Source of the DNA: Methylococcales bacterium
GTDB lineage: Bacteria; Pseudomonadota; Gammaproteobacteria; Methylococcales; Methylomonadaceae
NCBI GenBank assembly: GCA_023145835.1
Contig: JAGLDH010000119.1
Span: forward strand, 1-36,386
Length of the DNA stretch: 36,386 nt
Reading direction: 5' to 3'
A model generated the notes under the pieces. The model saw nothing but the letters and a program-made list of their open reading frames with translations. It was not told the origin of the DNA and did no database searches. Of the stretch, positions 8,963 through 19,303 are shown in pieces; the stretch's first letter is position 1; the number at the start of each line of letters is the position of its first letter. The translations under genes and the position numbers were made by a program.

Positions 8963-10372
8963 TTATAAGCTGTAATACATATCAAACTCTACAGGATGAG
9001 TACTCATACGTAAACGAGTGACTTCTTCCATTTTTAAATCTATATAACCATCAATCACATCATTAGTAAATACACCGCCACGAGTTAAAAACTCACGATC
9101 TTCATCTAGTGCTTTTAATGCTTCATCAAAAGAAACCGCAACTTGTGGAATTGCTTTTTCTTCTTCAGGAGGTAAGTCATACAAATCTTTATCCATTGCA
9201 TCACCAGGATGAATTTTGTTTTCGATTCCATCTAAGCCAGCCATTAACATAGCAGCAAAACATAAATAAGGGTTTGCAGTAGAATCACCAAAACGAAGCT
9301 CAATACGACGACCTTTAGGATTATTTACAAATGGGATTCGAATTGATGCAGAACGGTTACGAGCAGAATAAGCTAACATAACAGGTGCTTCAAAACCTGG
9401 AACTAAACGCTTATAACTGTTAGTTGAAGCATTGGCAAAAGCATTAAGTGCTTTAGCATGCTTGATAATACCACCAATATAGAACAATGCTGTTTCAGAC
9501 AAACCACCATATAAATCACCTGAAAAAAGGTTCTCTCCACCTTTAAATAAGGATTGATGTACATGCATTCCATTACCATTATCACCGACTAAAGGTTTAG
9601 GCATAAACGTTGCTGTTTTTCCGTAAGCGTGAGCTATATTCGCTACAACGTATTTTAATTCTAATACTTCATCTGCTTTTTTGATCAGTGTATTAAATTT
9701 TGAACCGATCTCACATTGTCCTGCTGTTGCTACTTCGTGATGATGAACTTCTGTCTCTTGTCCCATTTCTTCTAATACTAGACACATAGCTGAGCGCATA
9801 TCTTGTAAAGAATCAACAGGAGGTACAGGAAAATAACCGCCTTTTACACCAGGGCGATGTCCTATGTTACCATCTTCATAGGCTTTTTCAGAGTTCCAAC
9901 CCGCTTCTTCAGAATCAATTTTATATCCACAACTTCCCATGTCAGCATTCCAGCGAACATCATCAAAGACAAAAAATTCATTTTCTGGACCAAAAAAAGC
10001 AGTATCAGCAATGCCTGTTGATTGCATATAAACTTCTGCTCTTTTTGCTATTGAACGAGGATCACGCTCATAGCCTTGCATATCATTAGGTTCAATAATG
10101 TCGCAACGTAAAATTAAAGTGGTATCGTCAAAAAATGGATCTAAAACCGCAGTTGAAGGATCTGGCATTAGAATCATATCTGATTCATTAATTCCTTTCC
10201 AACCTGCAACTGAAGAACCATCAAACATATTACCTTCTTCAAAGGTATCTTCATCGATTGTATGAGCAGGGAAAGTGACGTGTTGTTCTTTTCCGCGGGT
10301 ATCACAAAAACGAAAGTCAACAAATTTGACATCATTTTCTTTGATCATTTTTAGCACGTTATCTACTGACAT
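8963..10372 (-). CDS. glnA: Glutamine synthetase type I
   Basis: 469 residues, the length of the E. coli enzyme, aligning end to end in character: beta-grasp N-terminus with [19 protein letters not shown], the signature [17 protein letters not shown], the catalytic core ([23 protein letters not shown]), and the adenylylation segment [10 protein letters not shown] with Tyr398. It condenses ammonia with glutamate using ATP, the entry point of nitrogen assimilation, in the cytoplasm as a dodecamer; the Tyr398 context implies control by adenylylation (GlnE). ATG 10372 has GGAG at proper spacing. A terminator separates it from the upstream porin gene, and I find no sigma-54 promoter in the 142-base gap, only a TATAAA box near 10410. 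Confidence 0.98.
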   Translation of the reverse strand: MSVDNVLKMIKENDVKFVDFRFCDTRGKEQHVTFPAHTIDEDTFEEGNMFDGSSVAGWKGINESDMILMPDPSTAVLDPFFDDTTLILRCDIIEPNDMQGYERDPRSIAKRAEVYMQSTGIADTAFFGPENEFFVFDDVRWNADMGSCGYKIDSEEAGWNSEKAYEDGNIGHRPGVKGGYFPVPPVDSLQDMRSAMCLVLEEMGQETEVHHHEVATAGQCEIGSKFNTLIKKADEVLELKYVVANIAHAYGKTATFMPKPLVGDNGNGMHVHQSLFKGGENLFSGDLYGGLSETALFYIGGIIKHAKALNAFANASTNSYKRLVPGFEAPVMLAYSARNRSASIRIPFVNNPKGRRIELRFGDSTANPYLCFAAMLMAGLDGIENKIHPGDAMDKDLYDLPPEEEKAIPQVAVSFDEALKALDEDREFLTRGGVFTNDVIDGYIDLKMEEVTRLRMSTHPVEFDMYYSL

Positions 10373-10465
10373 TTAATTTGTCTCCTAATGTGTGGTTGTT
10401 CTTATTTTATAGTTTTTTAAAAAAAACTTTATCACCTTACCATTTTTTTAAAGTGAGTGGCAAAA

Positions 10466-10490
10466 AAAACGGGACATAAAGTCCCGTTTT
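10466..10490 (-). terminator. Rho-independent terminator of the TorF-like porin gene
   Basis: Perfect 10-base inverted repeat AAAACGGGAC / GTCCCGTTTT (10466-10475, 10481-10490) with a 5-base loop. On the minus strand the right arm runs into eight T residues. It lies 24 bases beyond the porin stop and separates it from glnA. Confidence 0.9.
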
Positions 10491-10514
10491 TGATAAAGCT
10501 CACAAAAGTTATCT

Positions 10515-11927
10515 TTAGAAACTAGCTGATAATGTTGCAACGACTTTTGAATCGTCAAGATTACCTGCATCTACATCGTCTGTGTCTGTATAAGCGACCT
10601 CAGCATTGAAAGGACCAAAATCTCGCGCTATACCGACTTTCCAATCCCAATAATCATCAGCACCATTTTTTTGATTATAGTAACCAGCATGGCCTAATAA
10701 TGTAATGCTACCAAGCGTTTCAGGCAAAGTATAATCTATCGCCATATCGGTATATTCACCCGGTTTAGTATGTTCAATTTTTACACCGTAGTACCAATAA
10801 GTACTAACATTAAGGTTTTCTATAGGAGAAACAGAAGCTCCGAAATATATTTCATTAAAATTAGCTGCTGAATCTGCAGTATATTCATAACGCAACCAAC
10901 CAATATCGTAAGTTAAAGCGACACCACCAAGATCAACGTCTCTTGAAAAACCACCATAGACATCAAGCTCCATACTTGCTTCAGTCTTAAATTCAAAACT
11001 AGAAGCCCAAACACCTGCATAAACACCTGATTTATGAGTAATATCAAAGGACCCTTGAATAGCAGGCTCATTATTCGTTTGCGATACACCACGCCACACA
11101 TAATCTGTTGTTAACGCAACACTTGCACTAGCTTCAAAATCATCAGATAACATGCCTGATGAAGTATCTCCTAGAGATCTTGAAATAGTTGCAACAATTC
11201 GACCATCATTTAAGCTTTGGCCCCCTCCTCCCCCATAAACACCGCCGCCACCTTGATTATCTGTATCAAAATAAGCGACTTCAAAGTTGAAACCAGCAAT
11301 ATCTTTAGCGATACCTATTTTCCAATCCCAGTATGAGTCTCCTAAAGCAGCATCTTTTTGATTGTAATAACCACCATGAGCAAGAACAGTAAATGATGCA
11401 GCAGAATCAGGGAAAAATGTGTAATCAGCTGATATATCAGTATACTCACCCGGTCTAGTATGATTTATCTTTAGTCCATAATACCAATAAGTACTAAAAT
11501 TAAAATTTTCAAAAGGGGAGATTGAGCCACCAAAATATAACTCTGTAAAGTTAGCTGCAGATGAAGCCGTGTATTCATAATGTAATACACCTAAATCATA
11601 AGTAAGCGCAAATGGAAGCGCTCCACCAAAATCAGTATCACGAGAAAAACCAGCATAGACATCAAGCTCCATACTTGTGTTTTGATCTCCAAACTCTACA
11701 CTTGATCCCCATACGCCTGTATAAAGACCCGATTCATGTGCCAAATCAAAAGAACCTTGAATAGCAGGATTATTATTTGATTGAGAAACACCACGCCACA
11801 TATAGTCAGTTGTCAGAGCAACGCTAGCGGAGGGGGTCACTCCCCAAAAAGAATAGTCTTCTTCTGCTAATGAAACTGAGCTTGTTGCTAATAATGCAAT
11901 AGCTACAGAGAAATTTGTTTTTTTCAT
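10515..11927 (-). CDS. Tandem-duplicated TorF-family (Gcw_chp, TIGR02001) putative porin
   Basis: 470 residues from ATG 11927 (GGAG upstream); a longer frame to 12005 lacks a signal peptide at its start. A signal peptide (1-21, MKKTNFSVAIALLATSSVSLA) is followed by two full copies of the TorF/Gcw_chp unit: about 34-252 (ALTTDYMWRGVSQSNNNPAI) and 268-470 (ALTTDYVWRGVSQTNNEPAI), matching along their whole length, including STYWYYG and GEYTD segments. Copy 1 carries a glycine-rich loop (224-236). It ends in Ser-Phe, as in outer-membrane barrels. Single-unit relatives are about 240 residues; function unknown, putative porin. It has a strong sigma-54 promoter and faces glnK1-amtB1, suggesting a nitrogen-compound uptake role (inference). 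Confidence 0.88.
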   Translation of the reverse strand: MKKTNFSVAIALLATSSVSLAEEDYSFWGVTPSASVALTTDYMWRGVSQSNNNPAIQGSFDLAHESGLYTGVWGSSVEFGDQNTSMELDVYAGFSRDTDFGGALPFALTYDLGVLHYEYTASSAANFTELYFGGSISPFENFNFSTYWYYGLKINHTRPGEYTDISADYTFFPDSAASFTVLAHGGYYNQKDAALGDSYWDWKIGIAKDIAGFNFEVAYFDTDNQGGGGVYGGGGGQSLNDGRIVATISRSLGDTSSGMLSDDFEASASVALTTDYVWRGVSQTNNEPAIQGSFDITHKSGVYAGVWASSFEFKTEASMELDVYGGFSRDVDLGGVALTYDIGWLRYEYTADSAANFNEIYFGASVSPIENLNVSTYWYYGVKIEHTKPGEYTDMAIDYTLPETLGSITLLGHAGYYNQKNGADDYWDWKVGIARDFGPFNAEVAYTDTDDVDAGNLDDSKVVATLSASF

Positions 11928-11962
11928 GTTATCTCCACATTTAAAATTTACTTTTTGTATAC

Positions 11963-11979
11963 AAGCAATAAGAATGCCA
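11963..11979 (-). promoter_or_regulatory. Sigma-54 promoter of the TorF-like porin gene
   Basis: On the minus strand TGGCATTCTTATTGCTT has the invariant GG (11977-11978) and GC (11965-11966) separated by 10 bases and fits TGGCAC-N5-TTGCW with one mismatch in the first box. Transcription would start near 11953, about 26 bases before the ATG at 11927. Confidence 0.8.
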
Positions 11980-12039
11980 CAAATAAAACCATTATTAAAC
12001 AACAAGGTTATGAAATTCTGTTGTTTTATTACAAAAAAA

Positions 12040-12056
12040 TGCCCTTATGTAGTGCA
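12040..12056. promoter_or_regulatory. NtrC-type enhancer site, porin side
   Basis: TGCCCTTATGTAGTGCA matches the dyad TGCACY-N5-RGTGCA with one mismatch. Its centre lies about 95 bases upstream of the predicted porin transcription start, a usual enhancer distance for NtrC. Confidence 0.6.
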
Positions 12057-12221
12057 TATTACAAAATGTCTTTAAAAAACAACACAAATACATAAGTCAT
12101 TGAAAATCAATATCTTTAATGCCTTTTATAAATTCGCATAATTTCAACAAAAAAAAACCTTCGTTCGAAAAACCCATTAACAATAAAATATCATCAATAA
12201 AAACAATTGGCTGCCCATTAC

Positions 12222-12238
12222 CAGCCCACTATGGTGCG
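12222..12238. promoter_or_regulatory. NtrC-type half-site, distal to glnK1
   Basis: The right half ATGGTGCGCA matches the NtrC half-site GGTGCA with one mismatch; the left half (CAGCCC) is weak. The ATGG is exactly 31 bases from the ATGG of the next site, about three helical turns, like the paired enhancers of enteric glnA. Centre about 130 bases before the glnK1 transcription start. Confidence 0.45.
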
Positions 12239-12252
12239 CACAAAAATCAGAC

Positions 12253-12269
12253 AGCACCATTATGGCGCG
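12253..12269. promoter_or_regulatory. NtrC-type enhancer site, proximal to glnK1
   Basis: AGCACCATTATGGCGCG fits GCACC-N5-GGTGC with one mismatch inside the core. Centre about 99 bases upstream of the predicted glnK1 transcription start. Confidence 0.6.
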
Positions 12270-12312
12270 CAACAAACACCTCTACCTGCTCCTCTTTCAA
12301 AAAAGCTATTGA

Positions 12313-12735
<423 letters not shown>

Positions 12736-12762
12736 ATAAAAATAAAAAAGAGGGGTGATAAA

Positions 12763-14025
12763 GTGGAAGCTTTAAATAAATTAACTGAATTGAGTTACGC
12801 GCTCGATACGTTCTACTTTTTAATGAGTGGGGCATTAGTCATGTGGATGGCAGCAGGTTTTGCCATGCTAGAAGCAGGACTAGTTCGTGCTAAAAATACG
12901 ACCGAAATTTTAACTAAAAACATTGCTCTATTTGCAATAGCCTGCATTATGTACATGCTATGTGGATACAACATTATGTACCCAAGCGAAGCAGTTAATA
13001 GCGTTTGGCCAGGCATAAGCTTTTTACTGGGCGAAGACCATACAGCAGAAGCTGTACTGGCTAGTAAAGGTGAAACTTACTACTCTAACTTATCAGATTT
13101 TTTCTTTCAGGTAGTTTTTGTTGCAACAGCGATGTCTATCGTATCAGGAGCAGTTGCTGAGCGCATGAAACTATGGGCCTTTTTAGCTTTTGCAGTTGTC
13201 ATGACAGGCTTTATTTATCCATTACAAGGTTACTGGAAATGGGGCGGTGGTTTTTTAGAGGAACTAGGGTTCTTGGATTTTGCTGGCTCTGGAGTAGTGC
13301 ATTTATGTGGAGCTACAGCAGCTGTAGCTGGCGTACTATTACTTGGCGCACGTAAAGGAAAATATGGTGAAAATGGCGAAATATATCCAATTCCAGGCTG
13401 TAATATGCCACTAGCGACTTTAGGAACTTTCATCCTATGGCTAGGATGGTTTGGCTTTAACGGAGGCTCGGAACTAAAACTTTCTGATATTGGCGAGGCA
13501 AATGCTGTAGCCATGGTGTTTGTTAACACTAATGCCGCGGCGGCTGGTGGTGTTGTTGCAGCCCTTGTCACAGCGCAAATGATGTTTGGGAAAGCAGATT
13601 TATCAATGACCTTAAACGGGGCATTAGCCGGCCTGGTTGCCATTACTGCCGAACCTTTAACACCCACCCCTATGTGGGCTACAATAATCGGTGCTATTGG
13701 CGGTTTAATTGTTGTATTTTCAATTGTTTTAATTGACAAATTAAAACTTGATGATCCCGTTGGCGCCACTTCTGTTCATGGAGTCGTTGGTACTTGGGGA
13801 CTACTCGCTGTTTGCATTACAAACCCAGACGCCTCACTTAAAGCACAACTAATAGGTATAGTCTCTATTGCTGGATTTGTCTTTTGCGCCAGCTTTTTAA
13901 CTTGGTATATTATTAAACTTGTAATGGGCATTCGAGTGAGCGAAGAAGATGAATATCATGGCGTTGATTTCTCTGAGTGCGGAATGGAAGCATACCCTGA
14001 ATTTACAGATAGCAGCAAAGGGTAA
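12763..14025 (+). CDS. amtB: Ammonium transporter, Amt family (copy 1)
   Basis: 420 residues with about eleven membrane helices and no cleavable signal peptide (MEALNKLTELSYALDTFYFL leads straight into helix 1). Pore features: the twin histidines in GSGVVHLCG and TSVHGVVGTWG, the Asp of FLDFAGSG, and Phe-gate region FFQVVF before SGAVAERMK. The start is GTG 12763, since AGAGGGG lies 7 bases upstream and no ATG fits. It admits ammonium across the inner membrane and is gated by GlnK. It differs clearly from the second AmtB in this window (NTTEILTKN after helix 1, no leader), so the two are not recent duplicates. A terminator follows at 14089. Confidence 0.95.
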   Translation: MEALNKLTELSYALDTFYFLMSGALVMWMAAGFAMLEAGLVRAKNTTEILTKNIALFAIACIMYMLCGYNIMYPSEAVNSVWPGISFLLGEDHTAEAVLASKGETYYSNLSDFFFQVVFVATAMSIVSGAVAERMKLWAFLAFAVVMTGFIYPLQGYWKWGGGFLEELGFLDFAGSGVVHLCGATAAVAGVLLLGARKGKYGENGEIYPIPGCNMPLATLGTFILWLGWFGFNGGSELKLSDIGEANAVAMVFVNTNAAAAGGVVAALVTAQMMFGKADLSMTLNGALAGLVAITAEPLTPTPMWATIIGAIGGLIVVFSIVLIDKLKLDDPVGATSVHGVVGTWGLLAVCITNPDASLKAQLIGIVSIAGFVFCASFLTWYIIKLVMGIRVSEEDEYHGVDFSECGMEAYPEFTDSSKG

Positions 14026-14088
14026 AATTACATATAAAACTAGGACTTAATGCCATTTAGTCCTTAAAGAATTAATTAAGTTAATCTC

Positions 14089-14120
14089 AAAACGGGTGCA
14101 CGATGTACCCGTTTTTTTTT
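14089..14120 (+). terminator. Rho-independent terminator of glnK1-amtB1
   Basis: Inverted repeat AACGGGT / ACCCGTT (14091-14097, 14107-14113) followed by an unbroken run of T to 14120. Lies 64 bases after the amtB1 stop. Confidence 0.9.
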
Positions 14121-14326
14121 GCGTTAAAAAAAAGATTTGTTATATTAGTTGCTCGAATATTCTACTTGATAGTAAATTTAGTGCCAAAGCAAGATTAGTT
14201 AATAACTAAGAAAACCTACTATTAATGCAAGTTAAAGAACCTCTATGATTAAGTTGATTAGGGTTTAGCACAGAAAAAACAGTCGCTATTTTTTACGAAG
14301 TGAGACGTAATAGTCATTCTATTGCA

Positions 14327-14397
14327 CCGATCTTCGTGGAAAATAACGGCAGTTTTAGCAAGCTAAAAATAATTGAACTTGATCAGAGATTCCTTAA
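14327..14397. repeat. Dispersed intergenic repeat, copy 2
   Basis: Same element as 1-72. It shares the opening 19 bases exactly, has a small indel near 14350, then an identical 33-base block containing the hairpin TTTTAGC-AA-GCTAAAA. A flanking ACGAAG at 14295-14300 pairs with CTTCGT inside the element (14332-14337), so the full unit may begin near 14290. Confidence 0.75.
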
Positions 14398-14476
14398 GGT
14401 AATAGCTTTTCAACATAGTAATCCAACTTTATATCATTGCTGATATCCAAAACTCTATTGATTCACTTTCGAAAGA

Positions 14477-14502
14477 GGGGTTTAATGCATATTAAACACC
14501 CC
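14477..14502 (+). promoter_or_regulatory. Hairpin in the glnK2 leader
   Basis: GGGGTTTAAT pairs with ATTAAA-CA-CCCC around a GCAT loop, with a 2-base bulge. It ends 29 bases before the glnK2 ATG and is not followed by a T run, so it looks more like a leader structure or binding site than a terminator. Role unknown. Confidence 0.45.
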
Positions 14503-14516
14503 TTAACAACAACTAA

Positions 14517-14870
<354 letters not shown>

Positions 14871-14971
14871 CCCAAAACAAGTGATATTCAGCATACCAAT
14901 AAGTTAATAACCCCCTATTTGTCAGGCATTGGCAACTTGGCTTACAAAATAAGTTTTAGGTTTTTAAACAA

Positions 14972-16258
14972 ATGAAAAATAATTACAAATTACTTCTCGG
15001 GCTATTATTTTGTCCCATGATTGCTAGCGCTAATGAATTAAACCAAGCAAATACTGCTTGGATTTTAACATCAACAGCTTTAGTTTTATTTATGACCCTC
15101 CCAGGCCTATCCCTTTTTTATGCTGGATTGGTTAGAAGTAAAAACGTATTGTCAGTTTTAATGCAGTGTTTTGCGATAACCTGCATTGTTTCAATTTTAT
15201 GGTTGGCAGGCGTTTATAGCTTTATTTTCGCTGATGGCGGTGAATTGCAAAAATTTATTGGTGGAGCTTCTAAAGTTTTTATGCCTAATTTAGGTACAGA
15301 TAGTTTAACGGGTGATATTCCAGAAACTGTTTTCTTTATGTTTCAAATGACTTTTGCTATCATCACTCCCGCCTTAATAGTGGGTGGCTTTGCAGAAAGA
15401 ATGAAATTTTCTGCCATGCTCTGGTTTAGTGCATTATGGCTGATTGTTGTATACACACCTGTGTGTCATTGGGTTTGGGGAGGCGGCTGGCTAGCAGACC
15501 TGGGTGTTATGGATTTTGCTGGAGGAATCGTTATTCATGTTAACGCAGGTGTTGCAGCTCTAGTAACAGCATTAGTATTGGGCAAACGAAAAGGGTTTCC
15601 TACTACACCCATGCCTCCACATAATATGACTATGGTTGTTGCAGGAGCTGGCATGCTATGGGTTGGCTGGTTTGGTTTTAATGCTGGCAGCGCATTAACC
15701 GCAGATGGCTCTGCAGGAATGGCAATGCTGGTTACACATATTGGTGCAGCAGCTGGGTCATTAACTTGGATGTTTCTTGAGTGGATAAAATTTGGTAAGC
15801 CAAGTGTTCTAGGTATTGTAACGGGTATGGTGGCAGGTTTAGGTACGATTACACCCGCCTCTGGATTTGTAGGGCCTGCAGGTGCATTAATTATTGGTAT
15901 TACAGCAGGTATCGTTTGCTTTTATGCAACTCAATTTATCAAGAGAACTTTAAAAATAGATGACTCACTTGATGTTTTTCCTGTTCACGGAATTGGTGGA
16001 ATTACTGGATCACTTATGACTGGAGTTTTTGCTGCCAGCAACTTAGGCGGTCTAGGACTTGCGGAAGGAGTATCGATACTTGACCAAGTAAGTGTTCAAG
16101 CACTAGCGGTTACAGTTACTATATTTTGGAGTGCTGGGTTTAGCTACATTATATTGAAACTTATTGATAAACTAATTGGTTTACGCGTAACAGAAGAGGA
16201 AGAAATTGAAGGCTTAGACATCACGTTACATGAAGAAACTGGCTATCATAATCTTTAA
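14972..16258 (+). CDS. amtB: Ammonium transporter AmtB (copy 2, with signal peptide)
   Basis: 428 residues, closer to E. coli AmtB than copy 1: a cleavable leader (MKNNYKLLLGLLFCPMIASA, then NELNQANTAW), LPGLSLFYAGLVRSKNVLS, the Phe-gate segment FMFQMTFAIITPALI, FAERMKF, the pore histidines in IVIHVNAGVAAL and FPVHGIGGITG, and a C-terminal tail GLDITLHEETGY that contacts PII in the known GlnK-AmtB complex. Trimeric inner-membrane ammonium channel. Preceded by glnK2. The leader before the mature start is the known AmtB feature that copy 1 lacks. Confidence 0.96.
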   Translation: MKNNYKLLLGLLFCPMIASANELNQANTAWILTSTALVLFMTLPGLSLFYAGLVRSKNVLSVLMQCFAITCIVSILWLAGVYSFIFADGGELQKFIGGASKVFMPNLGTDSLTGDIPETVFFMFQMTFAIITPALIVGGFAERMKFSAMLWFSALWLIVVYTPVCHWVWGGGWLADLGVMDFAGGIVIHVNAGVAALVTALVLGKRKGFPTTPMPPHNMTMVVAGAGMLWVGWFGFNAGSALTADGSAGMAMLVTHIGAAAGSLTWMFLEWIKFGKPSVLGIVTGMVAGLGTITPASGFVGPAGALIIGITAGIVCFYATQFIKRTLKIDDSLDVFPVHGIGGITGSLMTGVFAASNLGGLGLAEGVSILDQVSVQALAVTVTIFWSAGFSYIILKLIDKLIGLRVTEEEEIEGLDITLHEETGYHNL

Positions 16259-16290
16259 GATACAAAATCACTCAAAAAAACACCAATCAT

Positions 16291-16355
16291 TGACACTGCA
16301 TTTAAAAACCAGTAATGCCTTTATAAAATTACTGTGACTCAAATTTATAGTGTCA
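16291..16355. repeat. Nested inverted repeats after amtB2
   Basis: An outer pair TGACACT / AGTGTCA (16291-16297, 16349-16355) encloses an inner pair CAGTAAT / ATTACTG (16310-16316, 16328-16334). The transcript could fold into a two-part stem. No T run follows, so if this ends amtB2 transcription it is not a canonical terminator. Confidence 0.5.
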
Positions 16356-16434
16356 TATGATAGATAGTTTCTAGAACTAAGGGATAAATACAAGATTAAA
16401 TTGTTTATTTAGCAACAATAACCTATAGACAGTA

Positions 16435-16440
16435 TATAAT
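16435..16440 (+). promoter_or_regulatory. Perfect -10 box upstream of secA
   Basis: TATAAT at 16435-16440, 49 bases before the secA ATG. The -35 region is poor (AGCAAC at 16411 with an 18-base spacer), so the promoter call is tentative. Confidence 0.4.
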
Positions 16441-16489
16441 AAAGAATTTTGAATCAATATTTTTTCACTAAATTTCACCGGAAAAAAGC

Positions 16490-19231
16490 ATGCTGGGTAA
16501 GCTGGTCAAAGTAATAGTTGGAAGTCGTAACGACAGACTTGTTAAGAAAAAACGAGCAATGGTTGGAAGTGTTAATAGCTTAGCTTCCCAATTTAAAAAA
16601 TTGTCTGACGATGAATTAAAAGCAAAAACACAAGAATTTCGTGATCGTCTTGAACAAGATGAAAAACTGGATAACTTAATTCCCGAAGCTTTTTCCTTAG
16701 TGAGAGAAGCTTCCACCCGTGTTTTTGGAATGTCTCATTATGATGTTCAGTTTATTGGTGGCATGATTTTAAATGACGGCAAGATCGCTGAAATGAAGAC
16801 AGGTGAAGGTAAAACCCTAATGGCAACATTAGCAGCCTATCTAAATGCGTTACCTGAAAAAGGAGTACACGTTGTAACCGTCAATGACTATTTAGCCTCA
16901 AGAGATGCCGCATGGATGGGTAAACTTTACTCATTTTTAGGGCTCACCGTAGGCGTAATTGTTAACGACCTAGATCATCAACAACGTAAAGAAGCCTATT
17001 CTGCTGATATTACTTATGGCACTAATAACGAATTTGGCTTTGACTATTTGCGCGATAACATGGCATTTAGCATGGAGCAAAAAGTTCAGCGCGAGTTAAA
17101 TTTTGCAATTATTGACGAAGTTGATTCAATTTTAATTGACGAGGCTAGAACACCATTAATTATTTCTGGACCTACAGAGGAAGGCACCGAAATTTATCTT
17201 AAAGTCAATAAAATCGTGCCTTTTTTAACTGCACAAGAAATTGTTGAAGATAAAGACGAACAGGAACAAATGCCAGGAGATTATCTGGTTGATGAAAAAA
17301 GCAAGCAAATTCATCTGACTGAAGAAGGCCATGAGCGTGTTGAACAACTACTGGTTGAGCATGCCATAATGGAAGAAGGGGCGACCCTTTATGATGCAGC
17401 CAATATTCGGCTAATGCACTACTTAAGTGCGTCATTACGAGCACATGTACTCTATCAGAAAAATGTTGACTATGTTGTCAGAAACAATGAAGTCATTATC
17501 GTTGATGAATTTACTGGGAGAATGATGACGGGTAGACGCTGGTCAGAAGGTCTACACCAGGCAGTAGAAGCTAAAGAAGACGTTACTGTTCAAAATGAAA
17601 ACCAGACACTCGCCTCGATTACCTTTCAAAACTACTTTCGTTTATATGAAAAACTGTCAGGAATGACAGGAACTGCAGATACAGAAGCTTTTGAATTAAA
17701 TAAAATTTATGGCTTGGAAGTTGTTGTTATCCCAACTCACAGAGAAATGATCCGTAAAGATAATGGTGATTTAATTTATTTAACAAAACCTGAGAAATAT
17801 CTAGCTGTTGTAGAAGATATTAAGGATTGTGCTGAACGACAACAACCTGTTTTAGTGGGTACGACATCAATCGAAAACTCTGAAATTATTGCTCAACTGC
17901 TAAATCAACATAATATCAAGCACGAAGTACTGAATGCAAAACAGCATGAGCGTGAAGCTCATATTATTGAAAATGCGGGCATGCCAGGTGCAGTCACTAT
18001 TGCAACTAATATGGCTGGCCGTGGTACTGATATTGTCTTAGGTGGGAATCTTGATGCAGAATTAAAAGCATTAGGTGATGGTGCATCAACATCTGAGGAA
18101 GAAAAAGTACGTGGAGCTTGGCTTGACAGGCATCAGCAAGTAATAAATAGTGGTGGATTACACGTTATTGGTTCTGAAAGGCATGAATCACGACGAATAG
18201 ATAATCAATTACGAGGCAGATCAGGTAGACAAGGAGATCCAGGTTCAACTCGATTTTTTCTATCTTTAGAAGATGATTTAATGCGTATCTTTGCCTCAGA
18301 ACGTGTTTCAAAACTAATGAAATCATTGGGAATGGAAAAGGGCGAGGCTATTGAGCACCCTTGGGTAACACGCGCCATTGAAAATGCCCAAACAAAGGTA
18401 GAAGGAAGAAACTTTGATGTGCGTAAAGAAATATTAGCCTATGACGACGTCGCAAATGATCAAAGAAAGGTCATTTATGAGCATCGTAATGATTTAATGG
18501 CAGCTGATTCTATCAGTGAAATGATCAGCGTGATTCGTAAAGATGTTCTTAATGATGTTATCACTAAATATATTCCTGCTAAAACTATGGAAGAACAATG
18601 GAATATCAATGAACTAGAAGAGCACCTCTCTGAAGAGTATCATCTGGATTTAGATCTTAAAAATAAGTTAGACAAAGATAATTCTTTTCAAGAACAAGAT
18701 CTGCGCAACCTTGTGTTTGATGCCTTAGAACAGAGTAATAAAGAAAAAGAAGAAAAGTCAACAGCTGAGGTGATGCAACATTTTGAAAAATCAGTTATGT
18801 TGCAAGTATTAGATAATAGCTGGAAAGAACATTTAGCAGCAATGGATTCATTACGCCAAGGTATTCATTTTAGGGGTTATGCTCAAAAAGACCCAAAACA
18901 AGAATACAAACGTGAATCATTCGATATGTTTACGAGTCTACTCGATCATATTAAATATGAAGTGATCGGTATTTTAGCTAAAGTCCAAGTTGCCCAAGAA
19001 GAAGATGTTGAGGCAATTGATGAGCAAAGACAGGCTCCTCAGGAAATGAATTATGAGCATGCTGAAGCAAGTCCTACTATCGCAGAGGCTGAACCTATTC
19101 AAACAGCCACTGAAAATACAGAACAAGCAGATCAACCATTTGTAAGAGATGGTAAAAAAATAGGACGTAACGACCCATGCCCTTGCGGTTCTGGGAAAAA
19201 ATATAAACAATGCCATGGAAAGTTAAAATAG
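16490..19231 (+). CDS. secA: Protein translocase ATPase SecA
   Basis: 913 residues, full length for gammaproteobacterial SecA. Visible: Walker A MKTGEGKT with Lys108, the DEAD-type [19 protein letters not shown], the preprotein cross-linking domain, the second nucleotide-binding domain with [14 protein letters not shown] and [28 protein letters not shown], the helical scaffold/wing region, an acidic variable linker (about 840-890) and the C-terminal zinc finger [13 protein letters not shown] that binds SecB. It drives preproteins through SecYEG at the inner membrane. ATG 16490 has GGA about 8 bases upstream. The secM and lpxC genes often found upstream in gammaproteobacteria are absent; here the neighbour is amtB2. 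Confidence 0.98.
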   Translation: MLGKLVKVIVGSRNDRLVKKKRAMVGSVNSLASQFKKLSDDELKAKTQEFRDRLEQDEKLDNLIPEAFSLVREASTRVFGMSHYDVQFIGGMILNDGKIAEMKTGEGKTLMATLAAYLNALPEKGVHVVTVNDYLASRDAAWMGKLYSFLGLTVGVIVNDLDHQQRKEAYSADITYGTNNEFGFDYLRDNMAFSMEQKVQRELNFAIIDEVDSILIDEARTPLIISGPTEEGTEIYLKVNKIVPFLTAQEIVEDKDEQEQMPGDYLVDEKSKQIHLTEEGHERVEQLLVEHAIMEEGATLYDAANIRLMHYLSASLRAHVLYQKNVDYVVRNNEVIIVDEFTGRMMTGRRWSEGLHQAVEAKEDVTVQNENQTLASITFQNYFRLYEKLSGMTGTADTEAFELNKIYGLEVVVIPTHREMIRKDNGDLIYLTKPEKYLAVVEDIKDCAERQQPVLVGTTSIENSEIIAQLLNQHNIKHEVLNAKQHEREAHIIENAGMPGAVTIATNMAGRGTDIVLGGNLDAELKALGDGASTSEEEKVRGAWLDRHQQVINSGGLHVIGSERHESRRIDNQLRGRSGRQGDPGSTRFFLSLEDDLMRIFASERVSKLMKSLGMEKGEAIEHPWVTRAIENAQTKVEGRNFDVRKEILAYDDVANDQRKVIYEHRNDLMAADSISEMISVIRKDVLNDVITKYIPAKTMEEQWNINELEEHLSEEYHLDLDLKNKLDKDNSFQEQDLRNLVFDALEQSNKEKEEKSTAEVMQHFEKSVMLQVLDNSWKEHLAAMDSLRQGIHFRGYAQKDPKQEYKRESFDMFTSLLDHIKYEVIGILAKVQVAQEEDVEAIDEQRQAPQEMNYEHAEASPTIAEAEPIQTATENTEQADQPFVRDGKKIGRNDPCPCGSGKKYKQCHGKLK

Positions 19232-19303
19232 CCACTTTCTTTCTTTATAAATTTAGACTTATTCTCTATCCTAACTCAATGTTTTAACAATCTATTTTTT
19301 AAT

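Noticed and set aside
13230-13769. 179-codon antisense frame in amtB1
   Set aside because: Long only because the channel gene has few stops on the opposite strand; no start signal or family resemblance.
14269-14454. Open frame through repeat copy 2 (reads ...SHSIAPIFVENNGSF...)
   Set aside because: It has no start codon, and copy 1 carries an indel and a stop that break the frame, so the conservation is of DNA and not of protein.
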